From Luteimonas padinae (GTDB lineage Bacteria; Pseudomonadota; Gammaproteobacteria; Xanthomonadales; Xanthomonadaceae), in assembly GCF_014652935.1 (NCBI RefSeq), contig NZ_BMZT01000004.1:1-64000 (forward strand): DNA of 64,000 nt, given 5' to 3'. A model generated the notes under the pieces. It made no database searches. It saw only the letters and a program-made list of their open reading frames with translations, and had not been told where the DNA came from. Shown one piece after another: positions 30,601 to 38,484 of this stretch; position 1 is the stretch's first letter; each line of letters opens with the position of its first letter. Made by a program: the position numbers and the translations under genes.

Positions 30601-30816
30601 GACGCGGTCGGTGACCTGGCGCGCGACCTCCTCGGCGGTGGCGCCCGGCCACAGCGTGCGCACCACCATCGCCTTGAAGGTGAAGGGCGGATCCTCGGAC
30701 TGGCCCAGCTGCCGGTACGACCAGGCGCCGACCACGGCCGCCACCAGCATCACGTAGAGCACCAGCGCGCGGTTGCGCAGCGCCCATTCCGACAGGTTGA
30801 AGTGGGCGCGGCTCAC
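27625..30816 (-). CDS. RND family efflux transporter, inner membrane permease
   Basis: A 1063-residue AcrB-type pump driven by the proton gradient. Features include an N-terminal helix (19-37), a large periplasmic loop, then helices from about 338 and the proton-relay pair Asp405/Asp406 in GLLVDDAIIAVE. The second half repeats the layout (a GTIALAGMVMRNSIILVDQ segment near the end). It starts with GTG, overlapping the adaptor stop as GTGA, so it is translated right after the adaptor. Substrates are unknown: family members export drugs, dyes or metals, and the absence of a CzcA-type metal motif favours organic compounds. The outer membrane partner may be the TolC-family protein at 33483. Confidence 0.94.
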   Translation of the reverse strand: MSRAHFNLSEWALRNRALVLYVMLVAAVVGAWSYRQLGQSEDPPFTFKAMVVRTLWPGATAEEVARQVTDRVERAVMETGRYEMVRSYSRPGESQVIFMAADALPSRDVPDLWYQVRKKVGDIRATLPADVVGPFFNDEFGDTFGNIYALTGEGFDYAVLKDYAERIELELQRQPDVGKVELIGLQDEKVFIEASNVRLANLGVPLAAIQQALAQQNAVTPAGFVETASDRVQLRVDGAFRSIDDIRALPVRAGDRTLRLGDVAEVTRGYADPAAPRMRFMGEDAIGIGVALREGGDILALGETLASEAERLQATLPLGMELHKVSDQPAAVRESVGEFVRVLVEAVVIVLLVCFFSLGLRTGLVVAVSIPLVLAMTFALMHYFGIGLHKVSLGALVLALGLLVDDAIIAVEMMAIRMEQGDSRFTAAGYAWSHTAFPMLTGTLVTAAGFLPIATAASSVGEYTRSLFQVVTIALVVSWVAAVLFIPWLGEKMLPDFAGAQPPKPGSLAARHRAWRERLADRWPQYAFALAPRAPHAHGHDPYQRPFYRRLRRLLGWCLVHRWLVIAATVALLVLSLLGFRFVPQQFFPDSQRLELMVDLELAEGASLRATDAAARRLEALLAEREGIENHVAYVGSGSPRFYLPLDQQLPQTNLAQFVVLARDVESREALRDWLIDEAAPLFPELQLRVTRLENGPPVGYPVQFRVSGEHADRAREIARQVADQVRANPHVANVNLDWDEPSKVVRLVVDQDRARVLGVDSQGLARFLSASLSGQSVAVYREGDELIEVLVRGPLDERTGLDALGDLVVHGADGSPVPLSQVARLEYAFEDGIIWHRDRLPTVTVRADVRGDAMPADVVAEILPTLDGIRDALPAGYLLETGGTLEDSARGQDSIRAGMPLFLFAVATLLMLQLRSFPRSLLVFATAPLGLVGAVLFLLVFRVPFGFVALLGTIALAGMVMRNSIILVDQIQQDIDAGHARWDAVIDATVRRFRPIVLTALAAILAMIPLSRSVFFGPMAVAIMGGLAVATVLTLLFVPALYAAWFRVKRDEAPPPAPAASP

Positions 30817-31934
30817 GGCGTCGGCGCCGGAGCGTCCTGCGCCCCGGCGCCGACCGGGCGGTTGTGGCGGTCCACCGCGCTCACGGCCTGGCCGTCGCGC
30901 AGCAGGTGGCCGCCGGCCAAGACCACCCAGTCGTCCGCGGCGAGGCCCGAGGCCACCGGCACGCGCTCGGCGCCGAACTCGCCGGCCTCCACCGCGACCG
31001 GATGCACGCGGCCGTCGTCGAAGACCCAGACCGTGGCTTCGCCATCGTTGCCCCCCTGCACCGCCGACAGCGGCACCGACAGCGCCGCGCCCGCCCCGGC
31101 CGCGTGGACCTCGGCGCTCTGCCCGAGCGCCACGCGCGCGGCGTCGGCCTCGTCGATGGCGACCCGCGCGGCATAGGTGCGCGCGACCGGGTCGGCCGCG
31201 GGCGAGATCTCGCGAAAGCGGCCGCGCAGGCGCTGGCCCGGGGCGGTCCAGAGCTCGACCTCGACCGGCTGGCCGACGCTGAAGGCGCCCACCGCCGATT
31301 CCGGCAGCGCGATCGCCACCTCGCGGCCATCGTCGGCGGCCAGGGTGAAGACCGCCTGCCCGGCCGCCACCACCTGTCCGGCTTCGGCCTGGCGGCTGGC
31401 GATGACGCCATCCACCGGCGCGCGCAACTCCGCATAGCCGGCCTGGTTGCGGGCCACCTCGGCCTGCGCGCGGGCGGCCCGCGCCTCGCCGTCGGCGGCG
31501 CGCCAGGCGGCCTCCTGCGCATCGAGCGCGGAGCGGCTGACCAGCTGGTCCCGGGCCAGCGCGGCGTAGCGCGCGCGGTCGGCCGCGGCGCGCTTGAGCT
31601 GCGCCTCGGCAGCGGCCAGCCGGGCCCCGGCGGCGCGCGCCTGGGCCTCGAAATCACCCGGATCGATCACCGCCAGCAGCTGGCCGCGGGCGACCCGGTC
31701 GCCGGCGTCGACTTCGCGCCTGACCAGCTGGCCGCCGATGCGGAAGGCCAGCGGGCTTTCGGCGCGGGCGCGGATCTCGCCCGGGAAGCTGCGCGAGGTC
31801 CCGGGCGCAGGTTGGGGCCGCTCCACCAGCACCGGGCGCGGGGGTGGTTCCTGCGCGCCGCGATCGCCGCAGGCGCACAGCGCCATCACCATCGTGGCCA
31901 CGGCCGCAGCGCGGATCCTTCGCATGCCCGACAT
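30813..31934 (-). CDS. RND efflux periplasmic adaptor (MFP), lipoprotein
   Basis: A 373-residue HlyD/AcrA-type adaptor. A signal ending in LCACG suggests lipidation at Cys22. Then comes the half-motif FPGEIRARAESPLAFRIGG, an Ala/Arg/Gln-rich coiled hairpin (about 105-175), the second lipoyl half (ELRAPVDGVIASRQAEAGQ) and beta-barrel domains. ATG 31934 has a well placed AGGAG site; another Met three codons on is possible. It links the inner membrane pump to an outer membrane channel and is divergent from the TetR gene. Confidence 0.92.
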   Translation of the reverse strand: MSGMRRIRAAAVATMVMALCACGDRGAQEPPPRPVLVERPQPAPGTSRSFPGEIRARAESPLAFRIGGQLVRREVDAGDRVARGQLLAVIDPGDFEAQARAAGARLAAAEAQLKRAAADRARYAALARDQLVSRSALDAQEAAWRAADGEARAARAQAEVARNQAGYAELRAPVDGVIASRQAEAGQVVAAGQAVFTLAADDGREVAIALPESAVGAFSVGQPVEVELWTAPGQRLRGRFREISPAADPVARTYAARVAIDEADAARVALGQSAEVHAAGAGAALSVPLSAVQGGNDGEATVWVFDDGRVHPVAVEAGEFGAERVPVASGLAADDWVVLAGGHLLRDGQAVSAVDRHNRPVGAGAQDAPAPTP

Positions 31935-31984
31935 CGTCGCTCCTGGTCCGCAGTCCGCGGCACGTCGCCCGGGCGCGAATGCTA

Positions 31985-31998
31985 TAGTTACAGAACTA
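31985..31998. promoter_or_regulatory. probable TetR operator in the divergent promoter region
   Basis: TAGTTACAGAACTA is an inverted repeat with 5-bp arms (TAGTT/AACTA) around ACAG. It overlaps a -10-like TATAGT for the regulator (31983-31988) and, on the other strand, a TATAGC with CTGGAC 16 bases upstream for the pump genes. This is the expected position for a repressor that controls both itself and the efflux operon. Confidence 0.6.
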
Positions 31999-32013
31999 CA
32001 CGGTCCAGTATTG

Positions 32014-32676
32014 ATGCCGATGTCCACAGCCAGCGCCCCCCAGGCCAGCCAGCGTCCCGCCCCGGGCCGTCCGAAGGACCTCGCCAAGCGCGCGGCGATC
32101 CTGGAGGCCGCGGAGTCGCTGTTCCTGGAGCACGGCTTCGAAGGCGTCAGCATGGACCAGATCGCGGCCCGCGCCGGCGTGTCCAAGCTCACCGTCTACA
32201 GCCATTTCGGCGACAAGGACGCGCTGTTCTTCGACGCCGTCGAGCACTACTGCGACAGGCAGGTGCCGACCACGCTGTTCACGCCCTCGCCGCAGCAGCC
32301 GCTTCGCGAACGCCTGGCCGGCATCGCCCGCGCGGTGTACGCGCTCATGGCATCGCCCGAGGCGGTGGCCGGCTTCCGCCTGATGTGCGCCTCGCTGCGC
32401 GCCGACAGTGCGCTCGCGGACCGCTTCTGGGCCGCGGGCCCGGGCCACCTGCAGGCCGGCTTCGCCGCGCTGCTCGCCCGGCGCACCGCCGCCGGCGAAC
32501 TCGCCGTCGACGACCCCGTGCGCGCGTCCGCCCAGTTCTTCGCCCTGCTCCGCGGCGACCTCCATCCGCGCCTGGTGATGGGCTGCGATGCGCTGGCCGG
32601 CTTCGACATGGACGCCCACGTCGAGGCCACGGTCGACGTCTTCCTGCGCGCCTACGCCGCGCGCCAGGGCACCTGA
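32014..32676 (+). CDS. TetR family transcriptional regulator
   Basis: A 220-residue repressor. The N-terminal helix-turn-helix is clear: RAAILEAAESLFLEHGFEGVSMDQIAARAGVSKLTVYSHF (written here as three overlapping pieces: AAESLFLEHGFEGVS, MDQIAARAGVSK, LTVYSHFGDKDALF). The C-terminal ligand-binding part resembles the AcrR/TtgR-like C-terminal domain. It is divergent from the RND operon with an operator-like palindrome between, so it very probably represses that pump and is induced by a pump substrate. A second in-frame ATG lies two codons downstream and is an equally good start. Confidence 0.9.
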   Translation: MPMSTASAPQASQRPAPGRPKDLAKRAAILEAAESLFLEHGFEGVSMDQIAARAGVSKLTVYSHFGDKDALFFDAVEHYCDRQVPTTLFTPSPQQPLRERLAGIARAVYALMASPEAVAGFRLMCASLRADSALADRFWAAGPGHLQAGFAALLARRTAAGELAVDDPVRASAQFFALLRGDLHPRLVMGCDALAGFDMDAHVEATVDVFLRAYAARQGT

Positions 32677-32766
32677 ACGACCGCCAGCCGGCCCGGTGAC
32701 TTCCGGCACTCAATGCCGCGCGCCGCCGGCGGCGATGCTGTCCCGGCCAATCCCGCCGATTCGACG

Positions 32767-32772
32767 TAAAAT
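32767..32772 (+). promoter_or_regulatory. -10-like TAAAAT upstream of pcm
   Basis: TAAAAT in an otherwise GC-rich gap, 33 bases before the pcm start. No good -35. Confidence 0.45.
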
Positions 32773-32805
32773 GGCCGGTCACCCGATCAGCCAGGCTCCA
32801 ACACC

Positions 32806-33459
32806 ATGACCCTCGATTTCGCCAAAGCCCGTGAAGCCATGGTCGAGCAGCAGGTCCGCCCCTGGGACGTGCTCGACCCGCGCGTGCTCAACGTGCTCCT
32901 GCGCCTGCCGCGCGAGGCCTACGTGCCCGAGGCGCACCGCGCGCTGGCCTATGCCGACATCGCGCTGCCGCTGGCGCACGGCGAGTCGATGATGAAGCCG
33001 GTGGTGGAAGGGCGCGTGCTGCAGGCACTGGCGCTGGACGGCAGCGAGGACGTGCTCGACATCGGCACCGGCAGCGGCTTCCTCGCCGCCTGCCTCGGCC
33101 GCCTGGCGCGCTCGGTGACGTCGATCGAACGCCACGCGGAGCTGGCCGCGCAGGCCCAGGCGACGCTGCTCGCGCAGGGCGCCACCAACGTCTCGGTCGC
33201 GCACGCCGATGCCTTCACCTGGGAACCGGGCCGGCAGTTCGACGCCATCGTCGTCGGTGGCGCGGTGGATGCCGTTCCCGAGCGCTTCCTGGGCTGGCTG
33301 CGCCCGGGCGGCCGCCTGTTCGCGGTCCGCGGCCGCGCACCCGCGATGGAGGCCGTGCTGGTGCACGCCGACGTCAACGGCCCGCGCATCGAATCGTTGT
33401 TCGAAACCGACCTCGCCTACCTGGCGGGCGCGGAGCCGGCCCCGGCATTCGCGCTCTGA
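32806..33459 (+). CDS. pcm: protein-L-isoaspartate O-methyltransferase family protein
   Basis: SAM-dependent methyltransferase of 217 residues. Motif I is VLDIGTGSGFLAA (83-95), with the family N-terminus MVEQQVRPWDVLDPRVL and LRPGGRLFAVRG later. The usual substrate loop of true repair enzymes (GxTISQP) is replaced by AHGESMMKP, so activity on isoaspartate is not certain. It is followed 23 bases later by a TolC-family gene, an arrangement I associate with Xanthomonadaceae and some other proteobacteria. Confidence 0.87.
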   Translation: MTLDFAKAREAMVEQQVRPWDVLDPRVLNVLLRLPREAYVPEAHRALAYADIALPLAHGESMMKPVVEGRVLQALALDGSEDVLDIGTGSGFLAACLGRLARSVTSIERHAELAAQAQATLLAQGATNVSVAHADAFTWEPGRQFDAIVVGGAVDAVPERFLGWLRPGGRLFAVRGRAPAMEAVLVHADVNGPRIESLFETDLAYLAGAEPAPAFAL

Positions 33460-33482
33460 CCGCCCCTACAAGGACTCCCCCG

Positions 33483-34829
33483 ATGATCCGTCGCCCCCTC
33501 GCACTCGCGCTCCTCCTCGCCCTGCCCGCCGCGGCTTCGGCCGAAGACCTGCTGCAGACCTACGAGCTGGCGCGCAACAGCGACACGCAGCTGGCGATCT
33601 CGGAGTCCAACCGCGACATCTCGCGCGAAGGCCGGGTGCAGGCGCGCGCCGCGCTGCTGCCGCAGATCAACGGCAGCGCGTCGCTGAGCCGCAGCTACTC
33701 CGCCGGCGTCGACGGCGACGCCCGCCGCCGCAGCGTCGGCGTCGACCTCAGCCAGACGGTGTTCGACCTCGGCGCGATCTCCAACCTGCGCGCGCAGCAG
33801 GACCTCGATGTCGCCGCCGGCTTCGACCTCGACGCCGCCAACCACGAGCTGATCACCCGTACCTCGGCCGCCTACTTCAACGTGCTGGTGGCGATCGAGA
33901 CGGTCGCCGCCGCCGAGGCCGCCGAGGCCGCGCTGCAGAAGCAGTTCGACTTCGCCGACAAGCGCCTGGAGGTCGGCCTGGCGCCGATCACCGACGTGCA
34001 CGAGGCCCGCGCCCAGTACGACGCCGCGCGCGCCAACACCATCCTGTCGCGCAACGCGCTCGAGGACGCCTACCAGGCGCTGGCCGAGATCACCGGCCGC
34101 CCGGTGCGCACGCTGCGCGCGCTGCCCGAAGGCTTCCAGCCCGAAGCCCCCGAGGGCGACGGCCTCGAGCGCTGGCTGGCCACGGCGATGGAGAACAATC
34201 CTTCGCTGCGCGCCGCCGAATACGCGCTGCGCGCGTCCGAGCACAGCGTGACCACCGCGCGCGCCGGCCACTTGCCGCGGCTGACGCTGGGCGCGGGCTA
34301 TGACAATGGCGCGGCCTGGGGCGACCTCGGCCCGGGCGGCGTTGGCGGCACGTCCACCGGCGAGGGCCACAGCGTCGGCCTGACCCTGACCGTGCCGATC
34401 TTCGCCGGCGGCGCGACCCAGTCACAGGTCCGCCAGGCGCTCTCGCGCCGCGACATTTCCCAGCAGCAGCTCGAGCAGTCGCGCCGCGCGCTGGACCGCA
34501 ACACCCGCAATGCCTACCAGACTGTCGTCGCCGGCGTGGCCGAGATCGAGGCCCGCCGCCAGGCGCTGGTCTCCGCGCGCAGCGCCTACGAGGCCTCGCA
34601 GGTCGGCCTGGAAGTCGGCACCCGCACCGTGGTCGACGTGCTGATCAACCAGCAGAACCTGTTCAACGCCGAACAGCAGTACGCGTTGGCGCGCTACAAC
34701 TTCCTGCAGAACCGCCTGCTGCTGGCGCAGGCCGCCGGCACCCTGGGCATCGACGACGTGCAGGAGATCAACCGCCTGCTCACCGTCGAGGCCGCCACGC
34801 CGGACACGCAGGCGACCACCGGCGGCTGA
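33483..34829 (+). CDS. tolC: TolC family outer membrane protein
   Basis: A 448-residue outer membrane efflux protein (type I secretion or drug efflux exit duct). A signal peptide (to about residue 20, ASA/ED) is followed by two OEP repeats: the first from EDLLQTYELARNSDTQLA, the second from ENNPSLRAAEYALRASEHSV. GTRTVVDVLINQQNLFNAEQQYALARYNFL is the typical end of the second repeat (quoted here in segments: GTRTVVDVLINQQ, NLFNAEQQYALARYN). It could serve the RND pump 1.5 kb upstream and any type I secretion of the RTX protein; both are inference. A GGACTCCCCC stretch precedes the ATG. Confidence 0.93.
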   Translation: MIRRPLALALLLALPAAASAEDLLQTYELARNSDTQLAISESNRDISREGRVQARAALLPQINGSASLSRSYSAGVDGDARRRSVGVDLSQTVFDLGAISNLRAQQDLDVAAGFDLDAANHELITRTSAAYFNVLVAIETVAAAEAAEAALQKQFDFADKRLEVGLAPITDVHEARAQYDAARANTILSRNALEDAYQALAEITGRPVRTLRALPEGFQPEAPEGDGLERWLATAMENNPSLRAAEYALRASEHSVTTARAGHLPRLTLGAGYDNGAAWGDLGPGGVGGTSTGEGHSVGLTLTVPIFAGGATQSQVRQALSRRDISQQQLEQSRRALDRNTRNAYQTVVAGVAEIEARRQALVSARSAYEASQVGLEVGTRTVVDVLINQQNLFNAEQQYALARYNFLQNRLLLAQAAGTLGIDDVQEINRLLTVEAATPDTQATTGG

Positions 34830-34856
34830 GGCCGCGGGCGGTCCCGATGCACCACC

Positions 34857-36161
34857 TCACGCCGGGGGCAACTCCGGCGTGATCATGTCCAGGGTCAGCG
34901 CGAGCGCGCCGCGCCCTTCCTTCACCAGCCGCAGGCCCTCGGCCACCATCGCGGCGCGCGCGTCATCGTCGCCCAGCAGGGCCTCCAGCTCCGCCGCCAC
35001 CGCGTCCGCGTCCGCGCCGATGCGCAGCGCGCCGGCCTCGTCCATGCGCTGCGCGATGTCGGCGAAGTTGTGCAGCTGCGGCCCGGTGACGACCGCCACG
35101 CCCAGCGCCGCCGGCTCGAGCAGGTTGTGCCCGCCCACCGGCTGCAGGCTGCCGCCGACGAAGGCGACTTCGGCGCAGGCGTAGAAGTGCACCAGCTCGC
35201 CCAGGGTGTCGATCACGAAGACGTCGTCCTCGCCGTCGGGCCACTGCGTCAGCTGGCGCGTGGCCACGCGCCAGCCGGCCTCGACGCAGGCCTGGGCCAC
35301 CGGGCGGAAGCGCTCGGGATGCCGCGGCGCCCACAGCAGCAGCAGGTCCGGCCAGCGCGCGCGCAGCCGCCGATGCATGGCGATCACCGCGGCCTCCTCG
35401 TCGGGATGCGTGCTGGCCGCGATCCAGGCCCGGCGGCCGCCGCTGTGGGCGGCGAAGGCGGCCGCGGTGCGGCGCGCGGTTTCATCGACGCGGATGTCGA
35501 ACTTCAGGTTGCCCAGCACCGAGACCGCGTCCGGACGCGCGCCCAGCTGCACGAAGCGCCCGGCGTCGGCCTCCGACTGCGCCGCCACCCGCGACAGCGT
35601 GCGCAGCGCGCGCCCCACCAGCGGACGCAGCGCGCGGTAGCCGCGCAGTGAACGCTCGGACAGCCGCGCGTTGACCAGGTAGGCCGGCACGCCGTGGTCG
35701 CGGCAGCAGAACAGCAGGTTGGGCCAGAGCTCGGTCTCCAGCACCAGCGCCAGCCGCGGGCGGAAGTGCGCGAGGAAGCGGCGCACCGCGCCGGAGAGGT
35801 CGTAGGGCAGGTAGACGTGCTCGACGCGCTCGCCCCACAGCGCGCGCACGCGCGCCGAACCGGTCGGGGTGATGGTGGTGACGAGCAGGCGCAAGTCCGG
35901 GCGCAGGTCGAGCAGCGCATTGACCAGCGGCGCCGCGGCGTTGACCTCGCCGACCGAGACCGCGTGCACCCAGATGCAGCCGTCCAGCGGCGGCGTGCGG
36001 TAGGCGGCGTAGCGCTCGCCCCAGCGCTCGAGGTACTCGGCCTGCCGGAAGCCCCGCCAGATCAGGTGATAGACGGTGACGGGCACCAGCACGTACAGCA
36101 CGGCCGAGTACAGGCCGCGCAGCAGGCGTTCGACGGCGCGGTTCCGGGGGGCGGCCTCCAT
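34857..36161 (-). CDS. waaA: 3-deoxy-D-manno-octulosonic acid (Kdo) transferase
   Basis: Adds Kdo to lipid A precursor at the inner membrane. It has 434 residues with an N-terminal membrane anchor (about 15-35), then WVHAVSVGEVNAAAPLVNAL, TTITPTGSARVRALWG, LETELWPNLLF, ARLSERSLRGYR and the C-terminal VGGSLQPVGGHNLLEPAALG, all WaaA hallmarks. The start MEAAPRNRAVERLLRG gives normal length. It is divergent from the lauroyl acyltransferase gene, so two lipid A assembly genes share a control region. Confidence 0.95.
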   Translation of the reverse strand: MEAAPRNRAVERLLRGLYSAVLYVLVPVTVYHLIWRGFRQAEYLERWGERYAAYRTPPLDGCIWVHAVSVGEVNAAAPLVNALLDLRPDLRLLVTTITPTGSARVRALWGERVEHVYLPYDLSGAVRRFLAHFRPRLALVLETELWPNLLFCCRDHGVPAYLVNARLSERSLRGYRALRPLVGRALRTLSRVAAQSEADAGRFVQLGARPDAVSVLGNLKFDIRVDETARRTAAAFAAHSGGRRAWIAASTHPDEEAAVIAMHRRLRARWPDLLLLWAPRHPERFRPVAQACVEAGWRVATRQLTQWPDGEDDVFVIDTLGELVHFYACAEVAFVGGSLQPVGGHNLLEPAALGVAVVTGPQLHNFADIAQRMDEAGALRIGADADAVAAELEALLGDDDARAAMVAEGLRLVKEGRGALALTLDMITPELPPA

Positions 36162-36217
36162 GCGGCAAGGATAGCGAAGCCGTCGCGGCCGCGGGCGGAC
36201 CCCCGGGCGCGTCCCGG

Positions 36218-36223
36218 TAGAAT
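36218..36223 (+). promoter_or_regulatory. -10 TAGAAT immediately before the acyltransferase start
   Basis: TAGAAT ends 6 bases before the ATG of the lauroyl acyltransferase gene, so transcription would start at or within a base or two of the start codon. No ribosome site exists between. See the leaderless-transcript finding. Confidence 0.5.
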
Positions 36224-36229
36224 CGACGC

Positions 36230-37135
36230 ATGACCGCAACCGTCGACAGACCCCCGCTGGGTCCGCGGCACTGGCCGACCTGGATCGGGATCGGCGCGAT
36301 GGCGCTGCTGGCGCGCCTGCCGTGGCCGCTGCAGCGCGTGCTCGGCCGCGCGCTCGGGCGCCTGCTCCAGCGAGTGCTGCCGGCGCGCCGCCGGGTGGCC
36401 GCACGCAACCTCGAGCTCTGCTTCCCGCACCTCGACGCGGCCGCGCGCGACGCACTGCTGCGCGAGCACTTCGCCGCGATCGGCATCGGCCTGTTCGAGT
36501 TCGCGCGCGCCTGGTGGGGCTCGATCGCGCCCCTGCGCGAAGGCCTGGTGGTGGAAGGCCTCGAACACATGGAAGCCGCGCGTGCCGGCGGCCGCGGGGT
36601 GATCGTGGTCAGCGGCCACTTTACCACGCTCGAAGCCTGCGGCCGGCTGATGTGCGACCACGTGCCGCTGGCCGGCATGTACCGTCCGCACGCGCAGCCG
36701 GCCATGGAATGGGCGGTGCGCCGCGGGCGCCTGCGCTATGCCGCGGCGATGTTCCCCAAGCAGGACCTGCGCGGCTCGGTGCGCCACCTCAAGCGCGGCG
36801 GGCTGCTGTGGTACGCGCCCGACCAGGATCCCAGCCGCGGCGACAGCGTGTTCGTGCCGTTCTTCGGCCAGCCCGCGCACAGCCTGACCTCGACCCACCA
36901 GCTGGCGCGGATGTCGGGCGCGGCGGTGATGTTCTTCCAGCATGCGCGGCGCGCGGACGGCGGCTACACACTGAAGCTGTTCCCGGCCAGCGAAGGCTAT
37001 CCCTCGCGCGATGCCACCGCCGATACCGCCGAAGTCATGGCCGCGATCGAAACGATGGCGCGCGCGGCGCCGGAGCAGTACCTCTGGATCCACCGCCGCT
37101 TCAAGCGGCAGCCGGACGGCGGCTCCGCCTACTGA
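36230..37135 (+). CDS. lpxL: lipid A late acyltransferase (LpxL/HtrB family)
   Basis: Adds a secondary acyl chain to Kdo-lipid A. It has 301 residues with an N-terminal membrane segment (about 18-35) and the catalytic SGHFTTLE (His and Glu in the HX4E arrangement). Further family segments are PMEWAVRRGRLRYAA, PDQDPSRGDSVFVPFFG and the C-terminal PEQYLWIHRRFKRQP. Whether it is the LpxL, LpxM or LpxP type cannot be decided by eye. Its stop overlaps the convergent O-antigen ligase-like gene by 7 bases. Confidence 0.92.
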   Translation: MTATVDRPPLGPRHWPTWIGIGAMALLARLPWPLQRVLGRALGRLLQRVLPARRRVAARNLELCFPHLDAAARDALLREHFAAIGIGLFEFARAWWGSIAPLREGLVVEGLEHMEAARAGGRGVIVVSGHFTTLEACGRLMCDHVPLAGMYRPHAQPAMEWAVRRGRLRYAAAMFPKQDLRGSVRHLKRGGLLWYAPDQDPSRGDSVFVPFFGQPAHSLTSTHQLARMSGAAVMFFQHARRADGGYTLKLFPASEGYPSRDATADTAEVMAAIETMARAAPEQYLWIHRRFKRQPDGGSAY

Positions 37136-38484
37136 GCGGCCGGCATGCCGGCACGGTCCGTCGGCGCCTGGCCCGCGCGCGCCAGCAGGCTGCCCGCGTA
37201 CAGCGCGGCCAGCATCAGGGTCAGCGCGCCCCAGAAGGTGGAGTAGAACGCGAGGTGGGTGTTGAGCGGGAACACCGTCACCAGCAGCGCGAGCATCGCC
37301 GGCCGCGCGCGTTCACGGGCGGCGTTGCCCGCATAGCGCCAGGCGCGCACGGCCAGCGCCACGCCGGACAGCCACAGCAGCAGGCCCAGGACGCCGGTTT
37401 CGCTCAGCACTTCGAGCACGATCTGGTGCGCGTGCAGCGCCGGGCCCTCGCCCCAGACCGCCACCGTCGCGGGATCCGGGTCGCAGGCGGGAAACGCCTC
37501 GCGGAAGCCGCGCGCGCCGACGCCGTTGACCGGATGTTCGCGCACCATGCACAGCGCCGCGTCCCAGATCCGCGCGCGGCCCGAGAGCGCGGCGTCGACG
37601 CCGGTGGCGCTGGCCTGGAAGGCCAGGGTGGTGCGCTCGAAGCGGGTGCGCACCTCGGGCGACGTGATCGCGATCGCCAGCGTCACCAGCGCCCCGGCCG
37701 TGAACACCGCCAGCAGCCGCCGCCAGCCGAGCAGGCGCCAGCCCGACAGCAGCAGCACCAGGCCGTAGGTCAGCCACGAGGCGCGCGAGCCGGCGAACAC
37801 GATCACTACCCCGATCGCCGCCGCGGCGACCACCCAGCCGGCCGTGCCCCAGCGCCGCCCGGCGGCGTACAGCGCGAACGGCGACAGGCTCGCCAGCACC
37901 ACGCCGAGCTTCAGATTGCAGGGTCCCAGCACGCCGCCGAGGCGGTCGGCATGCGCGACCTGGCCGAGGTCGCACATCGGCCGGTCGCTGATGGCCTGCT
38001 TGATGGCGTCGATGCCGCGGAACAGCGGGCTGGTGTCGAACACCACTTCGACCAGGGCATCCAGCGTCCACAGGCCGATGATCACCGCCAGCCCGGTGAA
38101 GGTCAGCCGCCGCCCGCGGTCGTCGGCGACGGCGATCGCCACCAGCCAGAGGAAGGGCAGGTAGCGCAGGTCGACCGCGGCCTCGCGCAGCGCGCGCCCC
38201 GCATCGACCGATCCGATCGACGACAGCAGTTCGGGCAGCCAGTAGGCGAAGAACAGCACGCTGGTGAGCGCCCAGGCCGGGCCGCTGAGCAGCTGCGCGC
38301 CGCCGCGGAAGCGACTGCCGACAAGCTTGATGATCGCCGCGAGCGCCCCGAGCACCACGATGCCCTCGGCATAGCCAGGCGCCGGCCACAGGGCGACGAA
38401 GGCCAGCACCCAGTGCGGGGCCCAGCGCCAGCCGGTGGTGAGGCTCCCGTTGGCGGGAAGGACGGCGTCAGCGGAGTTCGTCAT
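37129..38484 (-). CDS. O-antigen ligase family membrane protein
   Basis: A 451-residue polytopic protein with about 11-12 helices (Wzy_C/WaaL type). Typical features are VIVFAGSRASWLTY before a helix, a long periplasmic loop with SGRARIWDAALCMVREHPVNGVG (quoted in pieces: SGRARIWDAALCM, REHPVNGVGARGF) and HAHQIVLEVLSETGVLGLL, the His-containing motif of these enzymes. It should join glycan chains to lipid A core or polymerise them. The start overlaps the preceding glycosyltransferase stop by 17 bases. Confidence 0.9.
   Translation of the reverse strand: MTNSADAVLPANGSLTTGWRWAPHWVLAFVALWPAPGYAEGIVVLGALAAIIKLVGSRFRGGAQLLSGPAWALTSVLFFAYWLPELLSSIGSVDAGRALREAAVDLRYLPFLWLVAIAVADDRGRRLTFTGLAVIIGLWTLDALVEVVFDTSPLFRGIDAIKQAISDRPMCDLGQVAHADRLGGVLGPCNLKLGVVLASLSPFALYAAGRRWGTAGWVVAAAAIGVVIVFAGSRASWLTYGLVLLLSGWRLLGWRRLLAVFTAGALVTLAIAITSPEVRTRFERTTLAFQASATGVDAALSGRARIWDAALCMVREHPVNGVGARGFREAFPACDPDPATVAVWGEGPALHAHQIVLEVLSETGVLGLLLWLSGVALAVRAWRYAGNAARERARPAMLALLVTVFPLNTHLAFYSTFWGALTLMLAALYAGSLLARAGQAPTDRAGMPAAQ

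Noticed and set aside
27571..31176. Plus-strand open frame of about 1200 codons
   Set aside because: Antisense of the RND permease and adaptor. It is His/Gln/Arg-rich as expected of a reversed high-GC gene and matches no family.
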